NCBI RefSeq assembly: GCF_002237555.1
Contig: NZ_CP022541.1
Location: 186,001 to 250,000 of the forward strand
DNA length: 64,000 bases
Direction of reading: 5' to 3'
Origin: Antarctobacter heliothermus
Lineage (GTDB): Bacteria; Pseudomonadota; Alphaproteobacteria; Rhodobacterales; Rhodobacteraceae
The position numbers were made by a program, and so were the translations under genes. Below the pieces are notes generated by a model, which worked only from the letters and a program-made list of their open reading frames with translations, was not told the DNA's origin and did not search any database. Shown piece after piece: positions 52,482-59,721 of the stretch (its first letter is position 1; the number at the start of each line of letters is the position of its first letter).

Positions 52482-52900
52482 GTTCGTGTGTCCTTCAATG
52501 AAAGGGCCGACAGGGCCCCGATCAGCGCGAAGGCGGCGAGCGCCATCAGCGGGATCGGGATGCCGAAGACCAGTTGGTTGTCATCGGTGCAAGAGGGGCC
52601 GGTGGCCGTGCAGGGCTGGATGCGTTCGGGAACAAGACCGACGTACAGCCCCATGTGCCAGAGGGCGATTGCGCCGCCGCCAAGCGCCAATGCGATGCCG
52701 TAGCGCCCCACGCGGCCGTCCCGCCACCAAAGGCCGAGCCCGAGGACAATGGCCAAGGGGAACATGAAGGCGCGCTGGAACCAGCACAGCACACAGGGCG
52801 TCTGCCCCAGCACCTCGCCGATAAAAAGCACGGCAAGTGAGGCGACGAGCGCGATGATCCACGCCAGCCCGAGGGCTGTTTCTCCGGACATACGGTTCAT
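52478..52900 (-). CDS. dsbB: DsbB-family disulfide oxidoreductase
   Basis: 140 residues, four membrane segments. First Cys pair TPCVLCWFQRAFMFPLA (C-x2-C with the family's W-x-Q-R), second pair QPCTATGPSCTDD. It reoxidises DsbA using quinone. Encoded 5 bp after the first SCO gene and coupled to dsbA by a 4-bp overlap. Confidence 0.9.
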   Translation of the reverse strand: MNRMSGETALGLAWIIALVASLAVLFIGEVLGQTPCVLCWFQRAFMFPLAIVLGLGLWWRDGRVGRYGIALALGGGAIALWHMGLYVGLVPERIQPCTATGPSCTDDNQLVFGIPIPLMALAAFALIGALSALSLKDTRT

Positions 52901-52905
52901 GTCGG

Positions 52906-53508
52906 TCAGATCCTCTCTTCCAGATCGGCGAGAATCTCTTCGGCGGGGGTGCCATAGGGCCAGGAGGCGGCAAAGCCTGCCTCGGGGTCGAAAAGGAACA
53001 GATGCGACGTGTGGCCCATTGTGTACCCATCCGGCGCTGCGGCCTCTTCGATGCGCTCAAAGAAGATTGGGAATGTTTCAGACGTGGCGGCGATCTGTTC
53101 CGGCGTGCCAGTCATCCCGATGATGCCCGCATTGAACAGCGTGACGTATTCTGCGAGCACCATTGGCGTGTCCCGTTCGCGGTCGATAGTTATGAAAATC
53201 GGCTGGACCCTGGCGGCATCGTCGCCCAGACCCTCCATCACCGCCACGACCTCAGATAGGGTCGTCGGGCAAACGTCGGGGCAGTTGGTAAAGCCGAAAA
53301 ACACCAGCATCCAGCGCCCCGCAAAGTCCTCCTCGGTTTGAACCATACCCCGGTGGTCTGTCAGTTCGAGTTCAGCGAAAAAAGGCGGCTCGGCGTCAGT
53401 TCGGGCGCTGTCGGCACGATAGTCAGACCAGAGCAAAAGCCATACGAAGGCAAGCGCTGCCACGCCTGCCAAAACCCAAAGAAACTTCTGTGCCGATGTA
53501 AGGGACAA
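52906..53508 (-). CDS. SCO1/SenC-family copper chaperone (first copy)
   Basis: 200 residues. N-terminal anchor (FLWVLAGVAALAFVWLLLW), then FAELELTDHRG, copper ligands FFGFTNCPDVCPTTLSE (C-x3-C) and YTMGHTSHLFLF (His). First gene of the ten-gene minus-strand operon; MerR-type promoter C lies 36-66 bp upstream. Spacing inside the operon is from overlap to 24 bp, so all ten genes are likely one transcript. Confidence 0.92.
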   Translation of the reverse strand: MSLTSAQKFLWVLAGVAALAFVWLLLWSDYRADSARTDAEPPFFAELELTDHRGMVQTEEDFAGRWMLVFFGFTNCPDVCPTTLSEVVAVMEGLGDDAARVQPIFITIDRERDTPMVLAEYVTLFNAGIIGMTGTPEQIAATSETFPIFFERIEEAAAPDGYTMGHTSHLFLFDPEAGFAASWPYGTPAEEILADLEERI

Positions 53509-53543
53509 TCCTGTTCGCCTGTTTTTGATTCTTATTGCATGTG

Positions 53544-53574
53544 CGGATACATCCTCTAGCCGCTAGAGGTTCAA
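53544..53574 (-). promoter_or_regulatory. MerR-type promoter C (drives the ten-gene copper/envelope operon)
   Basis: On the minus strand: -35 TTGAAC (53569-53574), 19-bp spacer, -10-like TATCCG (53544-53549). Perfect 7-bp dyad CCTCTAG-CGG-CTAGAGG (53553-53569), the most symmetric of the set. It lies between the SCO gene and the divergent merR gene, the classic MerR layout. Confidence 0.82.
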
Positions 53575-53679
53575 GCACGAAATCATGGTATAGCTTGAAC
53601 TCACGCGTCTGTGAATCCGACACTTGTTTATTCCGACGGCAAAACCTACACAAACTGTATCTTTTTCATGGAGGCGAAA

Positions 53680-54108
53680 ATGCTCACGATCGGCACTCTG
53701 TCAAAGAAGACTGGCACAAAAGTGCAGACCATCCGGTACTACGAACAGATCGGACTCATGCCCGAACCTGGCAGGACCGAAGGCGGACAGAGGCGCTACG
53801 ACAATGCACAGCTCGATCGACTGTCCTTCATCCGCCACTCGCGACAACTCGGTTTCTCGCTCGATGCGATCCGCGAGCTGCTCGACCTCAGCGACCATCC
53901 CAACCGGCCCTGCCACGAGGCCGATGCCATCGCGCGTCGCCAGCTCAAACAGGTGGAGCAGCGCATGGCGCGCCTGAAGGCGCTGCGCACCGAACTGAAA
54001 CGCATGGTTCACGAATGCAGCGGCGGGCGGACGGGAGACTGCAAGGTGCTTGAGGTGTTGCGGGACCATTCGGAATGCCTGACCGAGCACGAGGAAATCG
54101 GGGCCTGA
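53680..54108 (+). CDS. MerR-family heavy-metal-responsive regulator
   Basis: 142 residues; the start is at MLTIGTLSKKTG, with TGGAGG 5 nt ahead. The N-terminal HTH: LSKKTGTKVQTIRYYEQIGLMPEPGRTEGGQRRY; dimerisation helix with LSFIRHSRQLGFSLDAIRELL (read in parts). Metal-site Cys residues: RPCHEADA near residue 77, HECSGG near residue 113 and GDCKVLEVL near residue 121, plus SEC near 131; the layout resembles ZntR/PbrR/CadR rather than CueR. It is the only MerR protein in the window and six matching promoters surround it. Confidence 0.88.
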   Translation: MLTIGTLSKKTGTKVQTIRYYEQIGLMPEPGRTEGGQRRYDNAQLDRLSFIRHSRQLGFSLDAIRELLDLSDHPNRPCHEADAIARRQLKQVEQRMARLKALRTELKRMVHECSGGRTGDCKVLEVLRDHSECLTEHEEIGA

Positions 54109-54156
54109 AGGAATTCAGCCAACATTCCGGCTGGAACGCAAATCAGCCGCGGAAGT

Positions 54157-54173
54157 TATTGTATCGTACAATA
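54157..54173. promoter_or_regulatory. Palindrome upstream of the broken CDF gene
   Basis: TATTGTA-TCG-TACAATA, perfect 7-bp arms, 18 bp before the start of the CDF pseudogene. It is unlike the MerR-type dyads, so a different repressor once controlled this gene. Sequence continues with TACAAG, giving a partial third half-site. Confidence 0.4.
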
Positions 54174-54190
54174 CAAGCTGGAACCACAAA

Positions 54191-54790
54191 ATGGCCGCTA
54201 GACAAGATTCAAAGGAGAGACGGACGCTTTGGATCGTTCTGGCGCTTAATATCGGTTTGGCCGTGGCCTTTTTCGCAACAGGCGCCTTCGGCGACTCAAG
54301 TGCCCTGATCGCCAACGGGCTCGATAACCTCTCCGACAGCTTCGTCTACGCGATCAGCCTTTTCGCTTTATCCCGATCCGACAAATGGAAACGCGGGGCG
54401 GCGAACATCGCCGGTGGGCTGCTGATCCTGTTCGCTGCAGGCATCCTCTAAGATGCATGGCGCCGCTACATCGGCGGGTCAGATCCGCTCGGGACGATCA
54501 TGATCGCCATGGCCCTGATTGCCGCGGCCATCAACGCAGTCTGCGTCTGGCTGCTCGCTAAGCTCAAAGATCCGGACGTCAACATCCGCGCGGCCAACAC
54601 CTTCAGTTACAACGATTTCGCCGCGAACCTCGGAATAGTCGTGGCTGGCGGCCTCGTCGCCTGGCTAGGAACCAACTGGCCGGACCTCGTTCTCGGCGTG
54701 ATTGTCGCCGGGATCGCGGCCTGGGGCGGTATCGACATCCTGCGCGACGCACACGGCGAACACCACAAAGCGGTTCACACGGGCAAATAG
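54191..54790 (+). pseudogene. CDF-family cation transporter with in-frame TAA
   Basis: 200 codons in one frame with TAA at 54449-54451. Before the stop: IVLALNIGLAVAFFATGAFGDSSALIANGLDNLSDSFVYAISLFAL (TM1-2 with the D-x3-D-type site, read in parts) and AANIAGGLLILFAAGIL; after it DAWRRYIGGSDPLG, ANTFSYNDFAANLGIVVAGGLVAWLG (TM5 site) and DLVLGVIVAGIAAWGGIDILRDA. It lacks the C-terminal cytoplasmic domain, as some short CDFs do. The single nonsense codon kills it. An intact CDF gene lies 0.8 kb downstream. Confidence 0.8.
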
Positions 54791-54819
54791 TTGCGGGAGA
54801 TTCTTTCTCAAAGAAAGGG

Positions 54820-54850
54820 TTGAAGCTATAGTGACTATAGCAATTAGATT
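54820..54850 (+). promoter_or_regulatory. MerR-type promoter F (drives transglutaminase-CDF operon)
   Basis: -35 TTGAAG (54820-54825), 19-bp spacer, -10 TAGATT (54845-54850, 4 of 6 match). Perfect dyad GCTATAG-TGA-CTATAGC (54825-54841). The CTATAG half-site differs from the CTCTAG type of promoters A-D and is closer to Zn/Pb/Cd-responsive operators. A small T/A hairpin (TTTCT-CAA-AGAAA) precedes it. Confidence 0.78.
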
Positions 54851-54880
54851 TGTTCCAAGACGATTCGAGGAGCGACTCCG

Positions 54881-55642
54881 TTGCAGATGACCGACCCCCT
54901 ACTTGCACCCACCAAACTACTGGATTTTGAGGCCGCGCCTCTTGCGCATCTAATTGAGGCCCGCGGCTGGCGCGGCTTATCCGAATACGATCGGATCGGA
55001 GCAGTTTATGATTTCGTTCGGAATGAAATCGCGTTCGGATACAATCGAGCCGACGACATCCCCGCCTCGGATGTGCTTTCCGACGGCTATGGGCAGTGCA
55101 ATACCAAAGGGACGCTCTTGATGGCGCTGCTGCGTGGTGTTGGCATTCGTTGCCGGTTGCATGGGTTTACGATCCACAAAGGCTTGCAGCGCGGTGTTGT
55201 ACCTGAGCTGGTGTATCCGCTTGCTCCGCAAGAAATTCTCCACTCATGGGTGGAGATCGAATATCAAGGTGCCTGGATCAACCTTGAAGGCTTCATCCTG
55301 GATGACGCTTTCCTGACAGTCCTGCAAAAGTCTTTCTCGGACACGGACAGTCTCTGCGGTTATGGCGCGGGCACGGATTGCCTTGGCGCGCCTCCCGTCG
55401 CCTGGAACGGAGAAGATACCTACATTCAGAAAACCGGCATCGTGCAGGATTTCGGCGTGTTTGATACGCCGGACGCCTTCTATTTGTCCCATGAGCAATC
55501 CTTTGGATGGCTGCGTGGTGCCCTTTACCGTCATATCATACGCCACTGGATGAATGCGCGCGTTCGTGGTTTCCGCAGCGACCGCCTGAAGACTGACCGA
55601 CGCGCGCCACACGCGCATGAGGAGCCTGCCAATGCCACATGA
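54881..55642 (+). CDS. Transglutaminase-like (papain-fold) protein
   Basis: 253 residues with a TTG start (GAGGAG 8 nt ahead); an ATG two codons later is also possible. Transglutaminase core with the triad: Cys in SDGYGQCNTKGTLLMALLRG near residue 83, His in ILHSWVEIEYQGAWINLEG near residue 125, and an Asp shortly after. No signal peptide seen. Bacterial members are often proteases or amidases. First gene after MerR-type promoter F, overlapping the CDF gene by 11 bp. Its link to metal export is not understood. Confidence 0.8.
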   Translation: MQMTDPLLAPTKLLDFEAAPLAHLIEARGWRGLSEYDRIGAVYDFVRNEIAFGYNRADDIPASDVLSDGYGQCNTKGTLLMALLRGVGIRCRLHGFTIHKGLQRGVVPELVYPLAPQEILHSWVEIEYQGAWINLEGFILDDAFLTVLQKSFSDTDSLCGYGAGTDCLGAPPVAWNGEDTYIQKTGIVQDFGVFDTPDAFYLSHEQSFGWLRGALYRHIIRHWMNARVRGFRSDRLKTDRRAPHAHEEPANAT

Positions 55643-56549
55643 CCACGGGCACGCGCATATCGATCCGAATTCTGGGGACCGGCGGGTTGCCATCGCCATC
55701 TGGGCAAACGGGCTACTTACCGTTGCGCAAGTCGTCGGGGGCATATTCTCGGGCAGTCTGGCACTGATCGCCGATGCGCTGCACAACTTTTCCGATATGG
55801 CCTCGCTTGTCATTGCCTTCGCCGCACGCAAGATCGCGCGCCGCCCGGCCGATGAGCGCATGACCTTCGGCTATGGCCGGGTCGAAATCGTCGCGGCCCT
55901 GATCAACTACACCACCCTGATCGTGATCGGCTTCTATCTGATCTACGAGGGTAGCATGCGCATGATCGATCCGCCCGAAGTCATGGGTTGGACCGTTGTC
56001 ATCCTTGGTGGAATTGCGCTTGTGGTCGACACGCTGACCGCAATACTGACCTATTCGATGCAGAAGGGCAGCGTGAACATTCGGGCGCTATTCCTTCACA
56101 ACTTGTCGGACGCACTCGCCTCCCTAGCTGTCATCATCGGGGGGTCTCTGATCATCCTTTACGACATGCGTTGGGTTGATCCGGCCATCACAATCGGCAT
56201 CGCGCTCTACATCCTGTATCTGTCTTTCACTGAAATAGGCGGCCCAATCCGAACCCTGATGCTCGGGAGCCCGCCGGATGTGGATGGAAACGACGTGGTC
56301 AGAGCGATCCAAGGCGTCGAAGGCGTGGTCGACGTACATCATGTCCACCTTTGGCAAATGCAGGAGCACGCTGCGGCATTGGACTGCCATATTGTCGTCG
56401 AACGCGAACGGATGGGTGAGACCGACAAGATTAAAGAAAACGTCAAATCGGTGCTGCATGAACGTTTCTCAATCGAGCATTCCACGCTTGAATTCGAAGC
56501 GAGCGACAATGCGCATCAGGAGGCGCAGGTGTTCGGACACCGCTCATGA
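55632..56549 (+). CDS. CDF-family divalent cation exporter (CzcD-like)
   Basis: 305 residues from the ATG at 55632 (GGAG 7 nt ahead). His-rich N terminus PHDHGHAHID; six membrane segments; metal sites SLALIADALHNFSDMASLVIAF (TM2; H-x3-D form) and RALFLHNLSDALASLAVIIGG (TM5), followed by a cytoplasmic domain with VVDVHHVHLWQMQEHAAALDCHIVV. Antiporter exporting Zn, Cd or Co. It is the second gene of the promoter F operon and overlaps the methyltransferase by 4 bp. Confidence 0.92.
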   Translation: MPHDHGHAHIDPNSGDRRVAIAIWANGLLTVAQVVGGIFSGSLALIADALHNFSDMASLVIAFAARKIARRPADERMTFGYGRVEIVAALINYTTLIVIGFYLIYEGSMRMIDPPEVMGWTVVILGGIALVVDTLTAILTYSMQKGSVNIRALFLHNLSDALASLAVIIGGSLIILYDMRWVDPAITIGIALYILYLSFTEIGGPIRTLMLGSPPDVDGNDVVRAIQGVEGVVDVHHVHLWQMQEHAAALDCHIVVERERMGETDKIKENVKSVLHERFSIEHSTLEFEASDNAHQEAQVFGHRS

Positions 56550-57103
56550 CGATTGCCCAAGGCATACTAGTGGTCGTTGGCCTGCTGTCCGGTCTGGTTT
56601 TGATTGGTGCGCTCCTTTGGTCAATCCTCCAACCGTCCAGGCGCATCTGGCCTCCGAACCGAGAAAAATCAGTCATACCAAACATTGCATGGGGACTCAC
56701 TTTGGCCGTGTTTGGGGCGGTGATCGGTTTGGGCATCTTGGATTGGAAATCTGCTTCTATGACCAACGCGCTCCGTTGGGCGGTCGGGCCGTTCTTGATC
56801 GCAACCGGAAATCTGATTGTTTGGTGGGGGGCATTCAGCATTGGACTGAAAGCCACCAGCGGTGCAAAAGGCGCGCTGATCACTTCGGGTCTCTACCGTT
56901 TCTCTCGGCATCCGCAGTACCTTGCCGACATGGCCATTCTGATAGGCTTTGGTCTTCTCTTCGCCTCATCTTGGGTTTGGCCTATCGTCATCGTTGGAGT
57001 TGCCGCGCTGGCCCTTGCCCCGCTCGCGGAAGAGCCATGGCTGCATGAACAATACGGCTCCAAGTATCGCGATTATTGCGCTGAAACACGTCGATACCTG
57101 TAA
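56546..57103 (+). CDS. ICMT/PEMT-like membrane methyltransferase
   Basis: 185 residues, about five membrane segments. C-terminal motif of the isoprenylcysteine-methyltransferase/PEMT-like family: GLYRFSRHPQYLADMAILIGFGL, then PLAEEPWLHEQYGSKYRDYCAETRRYL (read in parts). These small enzymes use SAM; members in bacteria often sit next to metal exporters with unknown targets. Last gene of the promoter F operon, coupled to CDF by ATGA. Confidence 0.83.
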   Translation: MTIAQGILVVVGLLSGLVLIGALLWSILQPSRRIWPPNREKSVIPNIAWGLTLAVFGAVIGLGILDWKSASMTNALRWAVGPFLIATGNLIVWWGAFSIGLKATSGAKGALITSGLYRFSRHPQYLADMAILIGFGLLFASSWVWPIVIVGVAALALAPLAEEPWLHEQYGSKYRDYCAETRRYL

Positions 57104-57138
57104 ACTCGCGGCCTCACGAGAACGTCATCGTTTTTCAG

Positions 57139-57169
57139 TTGAACCTCCAGCTACTAGAGGTCGCATCCG
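57139..57169 (+). promoter_or_regulatory. MerR-type promoter D (orphan)
   Basis: -35 TTGAAC (57139-57144), 19-bp spacer, -10-like CATCCG (57164-57169). Dyad CCTCCAG-CTA-CTAGAGG (57144-57160). It reads toward a gene remnant that ends at 57295, so it no longer drives an intact gene. Confidence 0.7.
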
Positions 57170-57198
57170 TTCGCCAGCAGAAGGGCGAGGTAAGGCAC

Positions 57199-57295
57199 AT
57201 GACTGACAAAAAAGAAAACGCGGCGCCATTTTGTCTCAACAGTCGTTGGGCTTCTGGCAGCTCCTTCGCTGCTTCGCGCTCAAGATCAAGAGTAA
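57199..57295 (+). pseudogene. Remnant of a secreted protein gene behind promoter D
   Basis: One frame encodes KKTRRHFVSTVVGLLAAPSLLRAQ (read in parts: TRRHF, VSTVVGLLAAPSLLRAQ), a good twin-arginine signal, then stops at 57293-57295. The ATG at 57199 is one base out of frame with it, across an A run. The start resembles the signal of the L,D-transpeptidase at 40431 (LTRRHF). Probably the 5' stump of a MerR-regulated secreted gene, cut when the next segment was joined. Confidence 0.4.
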
Positions 57296-57382
57296 GCGAT
57301 GAGGTGGACGCCCCCCGGCGGCATCGAATGTGCCAAGGTAGCGGTGACTTAAAAGCTTAAAAAGCTCGATGTTCCAAGCACG

Positions 57383-58198
57383 CTACCGCGCAATCTCTCC
57401 TGCCAACACCGCCCGCCCGTGAACCGCCAACGTCGCTGAAAACCTCTGACATCCAAACTTGCGGATTACGTCGAGTACCCGCGCTTCGTAGGCCGCCGCT
57501 CCGATCCTGCGCTGCAGGTCGGCGGCATGAAACTGACGGTTCGCAACCGGCGCAGAGCGCGTCAGACGTACCAGCTCGGTTTCGGCACTGCCTGTATCCG
57601 ATCTGGGGCAACTGACGGATCTCGGCGCTGCCGGCGGTCGCCCAACCGATGTCTGCCAACGCCGCATGAAGCCCAGGAGGAAACCCGCCGGGACGCAGGT
57701 GTTTCCGCGAGCTTCGTTGAAGGCCATGAAGCGATCCCAGATCGCCTGCGTATCGACGTTCCAGCAAGGCAGGGCGGCTTTCGCCGCCTTGATGAGCGCC
57801 GCCCATGTGGTGCGATGGACGTTCGAGCCAGGGGCGATCTCGATCTTCCCGGAGAAGATAGTTTTGTTATTAGATTCTCTAGATAGTGATGTGTCGCCCC
57901 CAGTTGACGCCAGATGCTGCGGCACCTCGTCGGAAACGCAGCCAAAGCGGAAGAGCCACGGCGCGAACTTTCCGTTCGGCTTCCAGCGCTCGATGCGAAG
58001 CTCCGATGCCGCGAGTTCCGCTAGCAGGGTCGTCAGATGCTGGCGGGTTACACCCATGATCTCGGCAAGCGTGGACAGCGTGAACGCCGCGGTGCCGCGA
58101 TCGAGACCGTTGTAGCCGTCCTTCCAGGCGATGCCGTCGAGGATGATCGTCGCGAGCTTGTGCGCGGAAACGGACAGATCGCGGTGCTCGCCGATCAC
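57383..58198 (-). CDS. HTH protein of plasmid type, probably 5'-truncated
   Basis: 271 residues with a GTG start at 58198. Residues ~35-70 form a winged HTH: AAFTLSTLAEIMGVTRQHLTTLLAELAAS. A conserved-looking WDRFMAFNEARGNTCVPAGFLLGFMRRW segment follows (read in parts), and the last 60 residues are Ala/Arg-rich. I do not recognise the family; the layout suggests a plasmid replication or regulatory protein. The open frame continues upstream of the GTG into sequence that codes on the other strand for a ParA-like protein, so the true N terminus was probably lost at a junction. Confidence 0.45.
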   Translation of the reverse strand: MIGEHRDLSVSAHKLATIILDGIAWKDGYNGLDRGTAAFTLSTLAEIMGVTRQHLTTLLAELAASELRIERWKPNGKFAPWLFRFGCVSDEVPQHLASTGGDTSLSRESNNKTIFSGKIEIAPGSNVHRTTWAALIKAAKAALPCWNVDTQAIWDRFMAFNEARGNTCVPAGFLLGFMRRWQTSVGRPPAAPRSVSCPRSDTGSAETELVRLTRSAPVANRQFHAADLQRRIGAAAYEARVLDVIRKFGCQRFSATLAVHGRAVLAGEIAR

Positions 58199-58492
58199 AT
58201 CGTCACCCCGGTCATGCTCTCGACCTCGGATTTCGACGTCGGCGGCCAGACAGTGGATTGGTTCCGGCAGCTCGCGGCGCGCGTCGACGACGCCTCCGCG
58301 CTACCTCGGCACCACGTCGTCCTGAACATGGTCGACCCGAAGACCACCAAGGCGGATGCCGCGCTGATCGAGAGTGCCATCGCGCTGCGGAAGCAGGCCG
58401 ATCCGAACCCGCTGATGCGTCCCCATGTCCGCCGCATGGTCGAGGCGCTGGAGGAAGCGACCGACATCCTCAACAACGTCCTCGCGGCCTGA
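58184..58492 (+). pseudogene. ParA/VirC1-like ATPase, C-terminal fragment
   Basis: About 102 residues with ParA-like C-terminal character: DHIVTPVMLSTSDFDVGGQTVDWFRQL, HHVVLNMVDPKTTKADAALIE, LMRPHVRRMVEALEEATDILNNVL (each read in parts). No Walker A exists upstream; there the sequence is the HTH gene on the other strand. So the N-terminal two thirds are gone. The next gene starts 4 bp later, as in a parA-partner pair. Confidence 0.6.
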
Positions 58493-58496
58493 CGCG

Positions 58497-59147
58497 ATGC
58501 GCAAGAAGATCCCGACGATCAAGCGCCCGGACCCCGGCTATGCCGCAGGTCTGAAGGTCGCTACGCCTGTCGAACCGCAACGCCAGGAGGTCACGAGGCC
58601 CGAGCCTGATGGGGTTGGGATGACGCGGGCAGGCGAGGGGTCAGAGCTGATGACGCCCGAACGGCCACCGGCGCCCCATGCCGAAGCTGTCCCTGATGTC
58701 GTTAATCCTTCGCCAGGTGTTGCGCAGCCTCAATCCGCGCGCACCCGGAAGGTGGATGTGCGGGTGACAGCTCTGGAGCGCCAGTCAGAAGCCTTAAACG
58801 CCTGTGGCATCAATCCGGCCCATGTCGTCCGTGCCGCGCTGAGACGCGCGACAACGCACTGGCAAGTGAAGCCGGAGTTCGTTCCCCCGAGAAGCGGCCG
58901 GACTGCGAAACCGTCTTCCTGGCGGATGCGAACGACCGTGGCCGTGGATGCGGAGGCCCTAACCGCGATCATGGCCACCGAGGACCCGCTCGACGTCTGC
59001 AGCAAGTGGTCGCTGATCCGTGGCCAGCTGGAGCCGCTGGTATGGCAGGAGATCGACAGGATTCTTGCGGAACTGGCTGACGCTGCGGCGCAGAGCGAAG
59101 ATTCGCCAATGGGGAACGCGGCAGTCGACACGAGCCCAGGTGATTAA
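58497..59147 (+). CDS. Conserved plasmid protein, possible RHH DNA-binding partner of the ParA-like gene
   Basis: 216 residues, unrecognised family. The N terminus is basic (MRKKIPTIKRPDPGYAAG), residues ~20-80 are Pro/Glu-rich and likely disordered, and residues ~82-125 (RKVDVRVTALERQSEALNACGINPAHVVRAALRRA) have a ribbon-helix-helix look. It starts 4 bp after the ParA-like fragment. VirC1-VirC2 of conjugative plasmids is a ParA-like/RHH pair with this arrangement, which is one possibility. Confidence 0.55.
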   Translation: MRKKIPTIKRPDPGYAAGLKVATPVEPQRQEVTRPEPDGVGMTRAGEGSELMTPERPPAPHAEAVPDVVNPSPGVAQPQSARTRKVDVRVTALERQSEALNACGINPAHVVRAALRRATTHWQVKPEFVPPRSGRTAKPSSWRMRTTVAVDAEALTAIMATEDPLDVCSKWSLIRGQLEPLVWQEIDRILAELADAAAQSEDSPMGNAAVDTSPGD

Positions 59148-59316
59148 TCATTGAATTCAAAGATATTTTTCCGTTTTGCCGGAAAATTCCGCGCATTGCA
59201 TCTATCAACCGCAAATTGCATGTTGCAGGTGCAGCATAACGCTCCTAAGACGCCGACAAGAATGTGACAGCGCTACAGATCAATCGCTTTGCATCACGAG
59301 TTCAGAGGAGAGTGCA

Positions 59317-59478
59317 ATGTCCCAAGCCCCGCGTTTGACCGGCACACCCACCATGCGGATCCTCTCCAAGACCTCGGGCGCGCTGGTCGGCTACCTCTAC
59401 GAATGGGATAACGGCGACCTCCAGCCAGCTTGGTTCGACGGCGAGGTGCAGGGCGTGCTGTATGAGCCTATGAACTGA
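59317..59478 (+). CDS. Small conserved-looking hypothetical protein
   Basis: 53 residues with a good ribosome site (AGAGGAGA) before the ATG. The sequence is compact and acidic-aromatic (MRILSKTSGALVGYLYEWDNGD, LQPAWFDGE), a beta-rich small domain. No family recognised. It lies between the plasmid-type pair and the copA gene. The codon use matches its neighbours, so I consider it real. Confidence 0.5.
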   Translation: MSQAPRLTGTPTMRILSKTSGALVGYLYEWDNGDLQPAWFDGEVQGVLYEPMN

Positions 59479-59721
59479 CGCGGTGGATGCCCCCCAACCA
59501 GCGGCATCTCGTATGCAATGATGGCTCGATTGGGACCGAACAGAGGGCAATTCAATGACAACAACGATAGAAGACGAATGAATTCAAACTCTCGATCCGA
59601 AGCGAGGCAAGCGAGTGGCGATTGCAAAATGGCCGAATCTTTCGATGAGCACCATTTCCGGTATTCAAAGGCGACGAACGCAGACCTATTCTATCGGTAT
59701 CTGGGCAGTATCTGCCTGGCC

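Noticed and set aside
27907..54451. Stop-codon recoding as explanation for in-frame stops
   Set aside because: Two are TAA and one is TGA, while neighbouring intact genes use all three as normal stops; decay is simpler.
54802..54817. Terminator after the broken CDF gene (TTTCT-CAA-AGAAA)
   Set aside because: The stem is only A/T-rich and 5 bp, and no T run follows; too weak to call.
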